DNA from: Nymphaea colorata
Lineage: Eukaryota > Streptophyta > Magnoliopsida > Nymphaeales > Nymphaeaceae
Direction of reading: 5' to 3'
Length of the DNA: 64,000 bases
Assembly: GCF_008831285.2 (NCBI RefSeq)
Contig: NC_045146.1
Location: forward strand, 11,110,972 to 11,174,971
The stretch's first letter is position 1. The number at the start of each line of letters is the position of its first letter. Below the pieces are notes generated by a model. The model saw nothing but the letters and a program-made list of their open reading frames with translations, was not told the origin of the DNA and did not search any database. Shown here piece after piece: positions 10,102 to 20,699 of the stretch. Position numbers and translations under genes: made by a program.

Positions 10102-12049
10102 TTATGTCGCACGGTATGTCTGATAAAGAATATTGTCCAACTTCTAATATGGAATAATTGGAATCATCTACCGAGAGAGAAGCTGTCTCCAAGAGAAAAA
10201 GGACTTCAAAAGTATGGATTGATTTTATATTGGTTACATATAAAGGAGAAGATTTTGCAAAGTGCAAACATTGTGGAGAACGATTGAAAGCAAGCAGTGG
10301 TCATAGAACTAGTCATTTAAGTCGACATATAAAATCTTGCTTAAGTAGGCAAATCAATGAAGGAAAACAAAGAACTTTAGCTCTTGCAGTCAATGATTCT
10401 GGTGCCGCTTCTGTATCTATACAAAAATTTGACATGGAGTCTATTAGAAAGTTGATGTCAAAGTGTGTAATAACACATGAGCTTCCATTCAATTTGGCAG
10501 AATATAAATATCATAATAAACTTCTTCAAGCTTGCAATCATAGGTTCGTTCCATTTTCTAGAAGAACTATGAAAAGAGAAATTCTGTCAATGTACAAGAT
10601 TGAGAAAGCCTGACTTGAAGGATTTATAAATGATTCTACCCAGCGAGTTTCATTGACATTTGATATGTGGACTTCACAGCAGACATTGGGTTATCTATGC
10701 GTGACAGGACAATATGTTGATAGATATTGGAAGTTGCATGCTCATATGTTCAGTTTTGTACATGTACCTCCGCCACATAATGCAAATAGTTTGTGTGAGG
10801 CTTTATTAGATTGCATCTCTAAATGGAACATTCAGTCAAAGTTGTTTTCTATTACTGCTGACAATTGTTCGACGAATGATAGTGCAATAACTACATTGAC
10901 AAGGAACTTAGGAAGAAGACATCTTATTCCAATGCAAGGGCAACATTTACATATTCGCTGTGGTGCACATATTCTAAATCTTATGGTTCAAGATGATATG
11001 CAGGATCTGCATGATACAATTTCAAAAGTTCGTGAAAGTGTTAAATATGTAAATGGATCACCAAAGCGGTTACATTCCTTTAAGGATTGTATAAGAACAG
11101 TGGGCTTGATTGGTACAAAGAAATTAACCTATGATGTTCCAACTCGATGGAACTCTACATATATTATGTTGAGAGATGCATTGTTCTACAAAGATGCATT
11201 TCAACATTTGGCTTCTGTGGATCCCAATTATATAAATTTACCTTCTGAGGATGAATGGTCTTATGCAACTACCTTGTGCCAATTTTTGAAGTTATTCTAT
11301 AATGTTACAAATATCTTCTCTGCTACTAGAAATGTAACAGCTAATGTGGTTTTTGAAGAAATACTGAAGTTACGCAACCATTTGCATACACATAGTGTGG
11401 CAGGCAATGATTATATAAGATCATTAGCCATCAAAATGCAAGGAAAATTTGACAAATATTGGAAAAATGACTACAATGTCCTCTTTGCAATTGCATTTGT
11501 CTTAGATCCCAGGTCCAAATTAGGATATTTGAAGTATGTGCTTGAGAAATTAAATGAACGTGATGCAATGGTACAATATGAAAAAGTAGAGAGAAGTCTT
11601 CATGAATTGTATGCTGAGTACAAAATTGTGTATGCAACATATGATCAAGAAAATGAGAATGCAAACAACACCAATGTGGAATTTGAAGAAGAGAGACCTT
11701 CAATTTTTTCAAGAGATGCCTTCTTCACATATTACATGAGTTCTGTATCTCCTCAAGTACCTCGCACAGATCTGGAAGCATATTTAACTGATCCAATAGA
11801 ACGTCCTCGACCCAATGAAAACTTCTGTATATTAAATTGGTGGAAGGAAAATGAAAGTAAATATAGAGTTTTATCCAAAATGGCTCGAGATATATTGGCA
11901 ATCCCTATATCCACGGTTGCATCTGAGTCTTCATTCAGTACAGCTGGAAGAATCATTAATGATTATCGATGTTCTACCACTCCTGAAACTGTTGAAGCAC
12001 TAGTTTGTACACAGAGTTGGATTCGTGATGAAGATAACTCATGCGAAAT
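10102..12049 (+). pseudogene. hAT transposase main exon (BED finger, RNase H-like core, hAT dimerisation), two nonsense codons
   Basis: Reads in one frame from about 10104 to 12049, interrupted only by TAA at 10155 and TGA at 10611. Domains in order: a BED zinc finger near 10200-10340 (KVWIDF, CKHC, then HLSRHIKSC); the RNase H-like core with FDMWTS near 10660 (catalytic Asp), the TADNCSTND block near 10855, and CGAHILNLMVQD; then the VPTRWNSTY block near 11138 and the hAT C-terminal dimerisation domain near 11830-12020 (NWWKENESKY, PISTVASESSFSTAGR). The enzyme cuts and pastes hAT ends. Both stops could arise by one C-to-T change. Apart from them the protein looks intact, so inactivation is recent or only nominal. 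Confidence 0.88.
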
Positions 12050-12148
12050 GTAAGATGTTCATTGTTTAATGTTAAATTTTGCTCATTCCTTTTATTTTTT
12101 ATGATACACTAACATTGTAGTTTGCTTGTGGTGATGTGTCTTTTGTAG

Positions 12149-12191
12149 TTTTGAAGATAAGGAGGACTCTTCTGGTGACGAATTAGCATGA
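12149..12191 (+). pseudogene. hAT transposase, candidate last exon
   Basis: A donor GTAAGA at 12050 and an acceptor TTTTGTAG ending at 12148 join in phase to a short acidic tail (FEDKEDSSGDELA) that ends in TGA at 12189. Read without splicing, the frame would instead stop at 12051-12053. With the first exon this gives a model of about 696 codons, the usual size for plant hAT transposases. Confidence 0.5.
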
Positions 12192-12956
12192 TTCATATTT
12201 CGTTGTGGTAAAATGTTATAACATTTCATTCATATTTCGAATTAGCATGTCCATATAACATAGCCTTTTATATGTGTAGGTTTTATTGAATTAATTTTTA
12301 CTTGTGTTTCCTACCGTTGCTCTTGTAGGTGAAATCCAAGTTTGTCATTGGGCCATTGCAAGTGCAGGAGCAGCAGGATTGCAATCATGGTGGACATAGA
12401 GGAGGACTGCAATCATGGTGGACATAGAGATACAGGGTTATTCAGATTTGTTAGTGAAACATGTAACTAGGCCACTGATTAAGTGATTTTCATTTGTCTA
12501 TAGACCCCTTAGAATTAGAGGGTTATTCAGATTTGTTAGTATATCTGAAACATATGCTTGTTAAATCATATTGAACTGTTGAAGCTAACCAAATGAGCAG
12601 CGGTGCTGCGTTGGTGTTGGCCTTGGTGGATACAGGCACACAATTGCATTTGATAGTGTAAAACAGTCTTATGCACTTGCTGATCAACTGCACCCTTGTG
12701 CGGGATTTCAAATCTAAGATTTTGGTTTGTCTGAACTCTGAAAGGTAACCCAACATTGCACGTTATCTGCAGAGTGAAACTTGTTTACAGCACAATGGTG
12801 TCTTGCTAATTGCTATGTTCATAAATCTAGTTTAGCCCATCAGTCTGTAAACTATCAATGTGCCTATAAAAGAACTTGATACTCCATGGTGTTTCATCGT
12901 CTGAAGCTGTAAATTGTGCTGCCTCCTGCATTCGTTGTGTCTGAGTTTTTTCAATA
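12192..12956 (+). other. hAT 3' region
   Basis: A+T-rich sequence between the transposase and the right subterminal block. It contains a short direct repeat (TGCAATCATGGTGGACATAG at about 12379 and 12410) and another pair around GGTTATTCAGATTTGTTAGT (12436 and 12520). No gene is recognised. Confidence 0.4.
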
Positions 12957-13120
12957 ACGGGCCGGGCCGAAGCCCATCTCAGCCCGCCCGGCCCGTTATT
13001 AATCGGGCGGGGCCTCGACCGAAGCCTGAGGCCCGATATGACTTGGGCCCGACCCGTTTAGGTTATTGGGCTTCATTTTTACATTTTTATCGGGCCGGGC
13101 CGGCCCGGCCCGATGCCCAG
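12957..13120. repeat. G+C-rich subterminal region, right end of hAT
   Basis: GGGCCGGGCC and CCCGCCCGGCCCG motifs are the imperfect inverted counterpart of 7740-7900. The region leads to the right terminus at 13125. Confidence 0.6.
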
Positions 13121-13133
13121 CCTTAACTGCAAT

Positions 13134-14006
13134 ACCTACAGGACAAAATAATAACAATTCGATTCACTCAAGCACATCAAGGCAATTTAATAACTAATGA
13201 ACTTGGGAATGTAAAACTGCTTCTAAAATGCAACGATACATATACTCAGAACTGATCTAATATGCAGAGATTAAATGAATGGATTGAGCAAGGAACCCAA
13301 GACACAAAACTACTTAATTTGATATAAAGTGTGGATTCTATGTAGTCAAAATACAGAATAAGTCTAGAAAACTATGTAACATTTAGCAGGAAAGCAACCT
13401 AAAAACTACGCCTGGTCGCTAATCCAATATAGCCAAAGCAAGAAACAACAAACAGGATGACTCCATAGCCCCCTCAAGAAAAAGACAATATTAACTCCCT
13501 TATTGATCTTCAGTTGCAGTTGAAGAAGATGTGCAGCAGGTCTCATGTGAAGCAAAAAAAGAGCAGAAAACATAGTGTTAAAAACAGGGCACCGAAAACA
13601 GCAACATCCGATCATAAACATTGATGCAAAAGCAAGAGTGAAAGGGAGACAATGAGCGCAAGAGAAGCAAGAGCAAGAGAAAAAGGGAGAGAACGAGAGC
13701 AAGAGAGAAAGACAAAAAAAATTTGGGCGTTTCTGAAACCCTTACATGAGCTGGGCGTTCGACTTTGGCTCGAATGCGAGGGAGGAGGCTCAGGTGAAAT
13801 GAGGGGAAATGGCATGAGAGGGAGAGAAGGAGAGCAAGGGAGAAAGACAAAGAAAAAAAAAAGAACCGGTGGAGGAGCGGAGCCTGGAGGGTGAGAGTGG
13901 CTATGGCGGAGCGGTGATGGTGAGAAGGCTCCAATGCGAGGGAGGAAGGGTTGCCGTCGACTGGAGAGGAGACGAGTGAAAGAAATGAGACAAAAGTGAA
14001 AAAATG
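13134..14006. other. Right part of the Harbinger-like element, purine-rich
   Basis: Resumes the Harbinger-like element after the hAT. From about 13630 to 13990 the + strand is strongly purine-rich (GAGAGAGAAAGAC-type), giving long but low-complexity open frames on both strands. I do not regard them as genes. No transposase or host gene is recognised here. Confidence 0.5.
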
Positions 14007-14162
14007 GAGCGGGTGAAATTTCACCCGCTCGAAAGTCCGATCTGTGAGCTTGGACTTTTGAGCGGGTGAAATTTCACCCGCTCAAAAGAATGAAAAACCA
14101 GTGAACTTTTACGACGTTTGATATGTCGGGGTACGGGCGGGTGAAATTTCACCCGCCCGTAC
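14007..14162. repeat. Cluster of three large perfect palindromes
   Basis: The core GGGTGAAATTTCACCC lies at the centre of palindromes at 14007-14030 (24 bp), 14060-14083 (24 bp) and 14131-14162 (32 bp, ending in GTAC on both sides). The spacer between the first two is itself an inverted repeat (AAAGTCC and GGACTTT). Located within 200 bp of the right terminus, they look like subterminal transposase sites or a hairpin-forming end of the Harbinger-like element. Confidence 0.85.
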
Positions 14163-14212
14163 ACATTTCACCCGTTTCTTCATTTTTACCCGGGCAATCA
14201 AACGGGCCCTAA

Positions 14213-14802
14213 GGAAGGTCATATGGAGGTTGTAAAATACATTTTACGATACTTAAAAGACATCATAGGGAATAGACTTGTTTACTGAAAAAATAAATGT
14301 ATGGATTAAGGGCATCAACTTATTACATATGCAGACACAAATTGGGTTGGTGATCCAAATGAGAAACTATCAGTTTATGGTTACTGTGTATCCATTGGAG
14401 ACAATCTTTTATCATGGAGTAGTTGGAAACAAAAAGCAGTGGGCCGTTCCAGCACATAGACTGAATACAGATCTATGGCAGTAGGCACTGCTAAGGTCAC
14501 ATGACTGCAACATCTACTAGGTGATCTAGGAGAAAATATTTCACGATCCATATTATTATGTGATAATCAAAGTGAAACTAATATTGCCTTCAATTCTCAT
14601 TCAACACAATAAAATGAAACATATTGAGATAAATAAGTACTTAGTTTGATAGAAGGTAGAGTTGAAAAAGATAGAACTATGGTTTGTAAAGATAAAAGAT
14701 TAAGTTGCAGATGTACTTACAAAAGGACTGACAGGTCAACAGTTTTGGTTGTTGAAGAACAAGTTATACATGATCAAAGAGCATGTACAACTTAAGGAAG
14801 GA
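14213..14802 (+). pseudogene. copia RNase H and polyprotein C-terminus
   Basis: The polyprotein continues directly across the Harbinger-like insertion: EGHMEVVKYILRYLKD is the conserved block after reverse transcriptase. It is followed by RNase H relics (TEYRSMA near 14465, LLCDNQSE near 14557) with several stops. The coding remnant ends at the purine tract before the 3' LTR. Removing the insertion and one TAA restores the codon order at the junction, which confirms the nesting. Confidence 0.8.
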
Positions 14803-15096
14803 TGTTAACAAATGAAGCCATATGGGTTTGAATCTGGATCCAGATCCATACAACTTAACACATGACACCTTGTTATGCATGGGCCCCTCATTAATAGCAG
14901 TTCTGTAATATTATCTATTATGTGGTATATTTCCATTCTAATGTAGTTACATTTGATAAATAAGAGGTTAGGGTTAAAAGGCAGGTTTTTCTTTCAACTA
15001 TTCCAACCGTTCCATCACTTCTCCTTCAACTTTGTTTTCCAGCACATATAATTTGTGGTTTATCATCCATACGTTGGATATCCTTATTTCCTATAT
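14803..15096 (+). repeat. 3' LTR of the outer copia element
   Basis: Begins TGTTAACAAATGAAGCC right after the purine tract and ends before the TTTTC duplication at 15097-15101. It is 294 bp, the same length as the left copy, with scattered substitutions. Confidence 0.88.
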
Positions 15097-15101
15097 TTTT
15101 C

Positions 15102-15876
15102 AAGCATGATATTGGAGCACTTTTATGAATATTTTTTCAAAATTTAGATTGGAGACCAGTTTACATTGGTAAAGTGGCTATAGTGGTTCTGTGAAAAAGT
15201 TGAGATTGAAAAAGCTTTGATTCAGCTGATTTTCAGCCATAGATGTATGCGCTATATCTTGTAACACCATGAGAGAATGTCTTGCTTATTACTAGAAACT
15301 GAACATGATTCATGGGCATCATTTGAGGATTCACTTGTTTACTGATTATCCCTAAGCTCTCCATATCTTAATATGTTCCTTTTGTCTATTGCCCATGGTA
15401 ATGTTAAAAAGGATTATGGAAGCCTTCTATACGATTTCATCAATCATCTCCATTATAGCATCTTTCATCCTATCATGGACCACCATATCCTCCAGTAGGC
15501 AACATGAAAGGATAAACTCCAAAATGTTTGAAGCCATTGCAGCGCTTGATTCCACATGATTATTTCTTGCTGAACTTGTCACCAAGGAACCATTTATCCA
15601 AATTTCTTTACAATTCAATCCTAGATGCCTCTAGCAATTCTGCACGTAATGAAGAAAAGGTTATTGCTTTTCTTCATTTTCCTTGCATAAAGAATACTTG
15701 TTGACCGTCGCAATGCCTAATTTTGAGTATGCTAAAAAGTGAGCAGCCTATTTCACATGCCATGTGTAGGAACCAATGGCTCTTGCAGGTAGCTTGTGAA
15801 TCCAAATCCTCCAAAACTCACCCCACTTGTATATTTGGTTACAATCGATATTTCTATACTCTTAAGACTTTTGGCC
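15102..15876. other. Unassigned DNA, possibly the LINE 3' portion
   Basis: No gene recognised. If the adjoining LINE fragment is real it runs on the minus strand, so its 3' end should fall here. Short open frames such as 15427-15618 on the minus strand (63 codons) show no motif I know. Confidence 0.3.
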
Positions 15877-16290
15877 TCATTCACTGTGATCATCCTCATT
15901 ATTTTTTTTCCACAATTGAAGTTCTCTTATGGCTTCTCTAGCTGTTTCGAAGGAGGTACCATACCTCGCTTTGGCTTCATACACTTTCAACCTCAAATCT
16001 GTCATGATTCTCGTGTCCCCTCCACTCAAGCTGTTCACTAGAATATTATGTGACCATTTGTCAGTCCAAAATTTAGCTATCTTGCCATCCCCTAACTTCC
16101 ATTTTACTTTCCCTTCTATCAACATGCACCTCCCCCCAGGCTTATTCATCCCCAAAGACCCATCCCAAGGCTTTCATAGAGTCCATAATTGTAACATAAT
16201 TGCTATGGACGAGTTCATATTCATGATGCTACAAAGCTTGCTTGCAAGGACGGATATATATACATATATATATGCTAATTTAATCTAATG
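15877..16290 (-). pseudogene. LINE-like reverse transcriptase C-terminal fragment
   Basis: On the minus strand VKWKLGDGKIAKFWTDKWSH matches the block after the reverse transcriptase domain in plant L1-type LINEs, where the consensus is W.IGDG..IRFW.DKW. Upstream (toward 16290) the frame is broken by stops. No polymerase catalytic motif, endonuclease or poly(A) tail was found, so this is a truncated relic. Confidence 0.5.
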
Positions 16291-17689
16291 ACTTCATACC
16301 TTTTCCCCTTTCTAATTTAGGTCTCTAGAGAATTCCAAGCAATTAAGTGAATGTTTTTCTTGCTGAGAATCTACACAAATAAAGCAGCCATACTTTTTTC
16401 CTTGGTTTCAACAAAGCTCCTTGGTAACAATGCTTGCATCCAGCATATCTGCACACATTGTGATTCTCCTGTTTGGATTGATGAATAATTTAGAACCAAA
16501 GAAGGAATTGCATCAAGGAAGCTGGTAGTTATGTGAAAATGTGCTTCATATGTATGATGATTCATAGGTTTATCTAAAGCTGGTTTTCAATAGCTAAAGC
16601 TGTTTAACCTAAACAACATCAAAATCATTTGGTGGAAGCAAATAAATGAAAGCAGCAAAAAAAGATTGATATGATCCTTTCAACCAGTGTCTGCGTTCTT
16701 TCCATTAGCAGGTTCTCATTCTTTATGGTGCGATTCCCTCTGAACAAGAGCAACCAACATCAGTCCAAAAAACCTTCAGGAAACATTAAAGGAGCAGAAC
16801 CAACTAAAAGGACCAAACATAATAACCTCATGCTCGAGTTCAATCACTAGTTTCCAAACTCGATGTATAAGTAGAATTAGAGAGTGGAGAATCACAACTT
16901 GTAAATTTGCCAAATGTGCAAGTAGTTATTGCTAAATCCACCAGGAGGAAGATGTAACTTTTATAGTTTTATAAAAGTAAATAAATGTTTCAAATCTAAC
17001 AACCTGTTTGCTAAGAGCGAAGTTCAGAACAGAATGGACTCAAAAATGAGTTCCAAAAAGCTAGGTATAGAAAGAGTAGCTCCTAAGCTCAAAAAATTGT
17101 CACACCAAAGGGTCACTAAAGCAGGCAACATTGAAAAAAGGTAAATTAGAAGACTGAATCCTTTAAAGAAGTCTGTCCATTGATTTCAAATTGGATAACC
17201 GTATCAAGGTGGGGTGGGGTTATCCCAACCTTAATGGAAGCTAGGCTCAGGCAGAGGTCCACAAAGTTATGCAAAAGATGAGACCTCAGTATTGAACGCT
17301 TGGCCACCTCCAACTTGAAGGTCATAAGCTGACCCTTGAGAAAGTAGTGGAATAATACAAACCCCTTTAGAAAATAAATTAATGAAAGTTGAAAGGACCA
17401 GCACACATTCACATGTTGATTGAGGCGATAGGACAACTTGGTCCTAGTAAATTCATCATCTTATCATGGAAGAGAGCCTCTATTGGAGAAAAAAAGTTAG
17501 ATAAACAAATTTTTGGCAAAACACAAAGAGGAAAGGGCAAAACTTGGATGGTTAGTAATGTTGAATGGATGGGCATATGAGAAAGGAAGAGCCTTGATCA
17601 ACTTTTTGACAAACAGGCCTATTGGCATGATGTTTCTAGGTCAATTGATACATCCAGGCACCTGAAGGATGCAAATTTACTTTGCCACC
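16291..17689. other. Unassigned A+T-rich DNA
   Basis: No recognisable gene or terminal repeats. A minus-strand open frame at 17146-17436 (96 codons) and shorter ones have no known motif. The sequence could be an old transposon body. Confidence 0.3.
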
Positions 17690-17697
17690 TTTTAATG

Positions 17698-18488
17698 CAG
17701 TGTTGTATGTATTGTACGATACAGTGTTGTATCTTATGATACGTACCGTCACTTTTTAAAATAACAATACGGTACACCACATGTATCGTAAACAAGTGGT
17801 GCATCATATGTGTATGGCAAGTATTGTGCGATACACAACCTGTATCGTATGATACAAGGCGACATACCTTATATCACACGATACATGTCTATTTTGAAAA
17901 ATAAGGGGTTAAAAACACCCTTTTTCAATCTAGTTTTTACCATGAAATCGTCAATTTGAGAGCAAATTTATGCATGAATGATTGATTCTTGTTTAGATAA
18001 AGAGGGATTATATCTTTTAGGAAAGATGAAAAAGAGAATGAGATGATAAAGATTATGAATGAAGCTGTTTTCATTTGTTATTTGCATTAACATTGAATAA
18101 TTTTGTCTTGTGATGTGATGTATATTGTACGCAAAACTTGGTTTTTGATGTGTCATGGATCTTATGACTTACTTATGAGTTATTATGTACATCATCTTAT
18201 AAATTTTGTTTCTTGATGTCTTAGATCATGTTGTGTTACTATGTAATATTATGACCACTTTTAATGTTTGTAAAGTAACTTCATACCTATAATAAGCTTG
18301 CCATTATGTATAACAAGTTTTTTCATTAAAAAAAAGTAATTTTTATTTTTCTTGATTTATATGTTCTCTATTTTTTTAAATTTTTCTTTTTTTGATTAAA
18401 AAATAAATTTACGATACACATACGATGCGTTACGATACTTTACGATACAACATATCTATTGGCCGGACTTACACTTTTTACAACATTG
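17698..18488. mobile_element. hAT-like non-autonomous element, 791 bp
   Basis: Short inverted ends, CAGTGTTGTA and CAATGTTGTA, are flanked by near-identical 8-bp duplications (TTTTAATG at 17690-17697, CTTTAATG at 18489-18496). The left part is packed with GTATCGTAYGATAC-type inverted motifs and the right part with TACGATAC copies. No coding capacity is seen. Confidence 0.6.
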
Positions 18489-18945
18489 CTTTAATGCCTT
18501 GAGGCCCAGATTTTCCTTTTTGAGTGCTCTGATACCTTGCCTCACCTCACTGCTTCTTAAGAACAATGCACATTAGTATTGTGACAATCTTTAGCAAAGT
18601 GTAGCCCAAACAATGCACGTCAGTATTGGTAAAACATAGACTTGTGATCTTTTTTCAAGAATCTCATCACCCAACAATGCTTGCGACCCACACTTAAATC
18701 AACACGGGTGGTCTGTCCTATATGTGCATCCATCCATGTGACCTAGACACGCCATGGAACTACAAAATCAGCAAAGCAGTTCGAAACATTATCACAAATA
18801 TCACGTCTTAATCGAAAAGCCATTCAAATACTTAAAAAATAAGTCAGCTGCATAAAATGAAAATAAAATGCGTTTTTCTTTAAAGAAGACAATGCCAAAA
18901 TATAAAAAAGTTTTGTATTTTTTATTAATTTATGATTTATTTTAC
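17700..18945 (+). repeat. Tandem duplication, first unit (about 1.3 kb)
   Basis: Shares a long, diverged co-linear similarity with 19020-20245. Common landmarks include TTGTTTAGATAAAGAG (about 17990 and 19374), CTTGCCTCACCTCAC (about 18535 and 19853) and CATCCATCCATGTGACC (about 18729 and 20089). The unit covers the 791-bp hAT-like element and about 450 bp of its right flank, so the DNA was duplicated after that insertion. Confidence 0.75.
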
Positions 18946-19019
18946 TTTTTATAATTTTATAATTTTTTTAATTTTTAAAAATTTGTCGATATTTTCTTGA
19001 GATATTCTTGAGATGTACA

Positions 19020-20245
19020 ATTTTGCCATATTATACCCAAGAAATGTACCATCACCTTTTGAATTAACAATATGATACACCATCTGTACCTCAAACAATA
19101 TCATATGAGTATCAGATGTATCGTGCAATACACTGCATGTGTCATACGTTAGGGTGATACACCCCGTATTGTACAATACATGTCTATCTTGAAAAAAATG
19201 GGGTTAAAACCACCCCTTTTCAAACCCATTTTTAACACTTGTCTCCCTCTTCTTTTATGAACATATCTAATAGTTAAAGGAGAGGGAGATTGTGACAATT
19301 TTCAAAAGGAATAATCAATTTCACCGTGAAATCATTAATTTGAGGGCAAATTTATGCATGGATGACTGATTCTTGTTTAGATAAAGAGAGTTTATATCTT
19401 CTAGGAAAGATGAAAATGAGAATGAGATGATAAAAATTATAAATGAAGCTGTATAGTGTATGCAAAACTTGGTTTTTGATGTGTCAAGGATCTTATGACT
19501 TATGAGTTATTATATAGATCATCTTACAAATTATGTCTCTTGATTTCTTAGATCGTGTTGTGTTACTATATGATATTACGACCACTTATTAATGCTTGTG
19601 AAGTAACTTCGTACCTATAATATGCCTGCCATTATGTATAACATGTTTTCCATTAAAAAACATAATTTTTATTTTTCTTGATTTATCTAATTTTTTTCTA
19701 TTTTTCACTTTCTTTGAATTAAAAAAAGATACACATATGGTACATTGTGATACTTTACGATACAGTGTATCTATTGATCGGACCGATAGGACTTTTCACA
19801 ACATTGTTTTATTGCCTTGAGGCCTAAATATTCCTTGACGAGTGCCCTGACACCTTGCCTCACCTCACATTAGAACGCACATTAGTATTGTGACAATCTT
19901 TAGCAAAGCGTAGCTGTGGCAGGTCAAAATTTTCAAAGATATTGTAATAAAACAACCAAAAACAAATGAAATAAAAAAAATATAGTTCATTGGTAAAGCA
20001 AAAACTTGTGATATTTTTTCAAAATCCCATCACCCAACCCAACAATGCCTGCAACCCACACTTGAATGCAGTCGGTCATATATGTGCATCCATCCATGTG
20101 ACCTAGACGTGAAACACTATCACAAATATTGCCAAAAAGATGCGTTAAATATGCAAAAAATAGGCCACTATAAAACAGGAATAAGATGCATTTTTTTTAA
20201 AACAACATCAGAATATAAAAAAAATTGTATTTTTTATTAATTTAT
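19020..20245 (+). repeat. Tandem duplication, second unit
   Basis: Diverged copy of 17700-18945 at an offset of about 1.36 to 1.38 kb. Its hAT-like element has lost the left terminus, while the right terminus (CAACATTG at about 19798-19805) remains. Both units end in an A+T-rich tract around TTGTATTTTTTATTAATTTATG. Confidence 0.75.
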
Positions 20246-20690
20246 GTGTTGGCCCAACTATTAGCTTCTATGTGCGCAATTTTGGTGAAGCCTTGCTATG
20301 TAACACAAATAAATTAGCGGAGAAGGTTATAATTCGTATAAACTTCTACAGGCTCTAGAGCTAATTCTCATTTCCAGCAAAAAGCATATTGAGGGTGGTC
20401 AGTGAATGAGGTGCTTGGACTACATCAGTCTCATCCTTAGTTGGATTTTTCTCTGCCAATTTCAAAAGGCCAAACTAAGTTAAAAAGTTTTGCTAGTTAC
20501 AAATCAGTGTTTGGTGTTTGGGAGACAACTGCTCTTTCAGCTGTCTCAAAAGATTGCCAAGCAGTTTATATGGAATGGCAACGGCCAAATTTTTTGTCCC
20601 TACATTTTTCTATTCATGTTATATCAAACAGGATGAGACATTACCACAGATAGATATCCATGCAGACTACACACTGATGAGATTTTATTG
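20246..20690. other. Unassigned DNA
   Basis: No gene or terminal repeat recognised. Short overlapping open frames at 20441-20757 have no known motif. Confidence 0.3.
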
Positions 20691-20699
20691 TCCATGGAT

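Larger units (their letters stand above)
7728..13125 (+). mobile_element. Nearly complete hAT DNA transposon, 5.4 kb
   Basis: The 8-bp duplication ACTGCAAT flanks it exactly (7720-7727 and 13126-13133). The ends are imperfect inverted repeats, TAAGCCTGGGCAC at the left and TAAGGCTGGGCAT read inward from the right, like TAGGGCTGGGCA ends of plant hAT elements. Both ends continue into strikingly G+C-rich GGGCCGGGCC-type sequence (7740-7900 and 12957-13120). Inside, on the + strand, is a spliced BED/hAT transposase gene with two nonsense codons. It is the innermost and apparently youngest member of the nest. Confidence 0.93.
6889..14209. mobile_element. PIF/Harbinger-like non-autonomous element
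   Basis: Termini are inverted: GGGCCCGTTTGAT at the left and its complement at the right. TAA flanks both sides (6886-6888 and 14210-14212). A TAA target and GGGCC..GTTTG ends are typical of PIF/Harbinger (Tourist) elements. Removing the nested hAT (7728-13125 plus one target copy) leaves about 1.9 kb without a recognisable Harbinger transposase, so it was mobilised in trans. The left end repeats the terminus internally with a 42-bp period (from 7038 and 7080). The right end carries three large palindromes (14007-14162). Inside is an RPL23A fragment (7278-7422). It splits the copia polyprotein, whose frame resumes at 14213. Confidence 0.8.
1698..15096 (+). mobile_element. Decayed Ty1/copia LTR retrotransposon hosting nested elements
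   Basis: Two 294-bp LTRs (1698-1991 and 14803-15096) start TGTTAA and are flanked by the 5-bp duplication TTTTC (1693-1697 and 15097-15101). A tRNA-iMet-like binding site, TGGTATCAAGGCC, follows the left LTR. A purine tract (AAGGAAGGA) precedes the right one. Between them, in copia order on the + strand, are remains of gag with a CCHC knuckle, protease, integrase, reverse transcriptase with YVDD, and RNase H. All are full of stops. The element is stretched by a TRIM (5801-6207) and a Harbinger-like element (6889-14209). The LTRs differ at many positions, so the insertion is old. The LTR ends in TAT rather than the usual CA. Confidence 0.9.

Noticed and set aside
13578-14024. 148-codon minus-strand frame and the overlapping + strand frame at 13652-13894
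   Set aside because: Low-complexity purine/pyrimidine tract inside the Harbinger-like element; repetitive Ser/Leu or Arg/Glu composition on the two strands with no domain.
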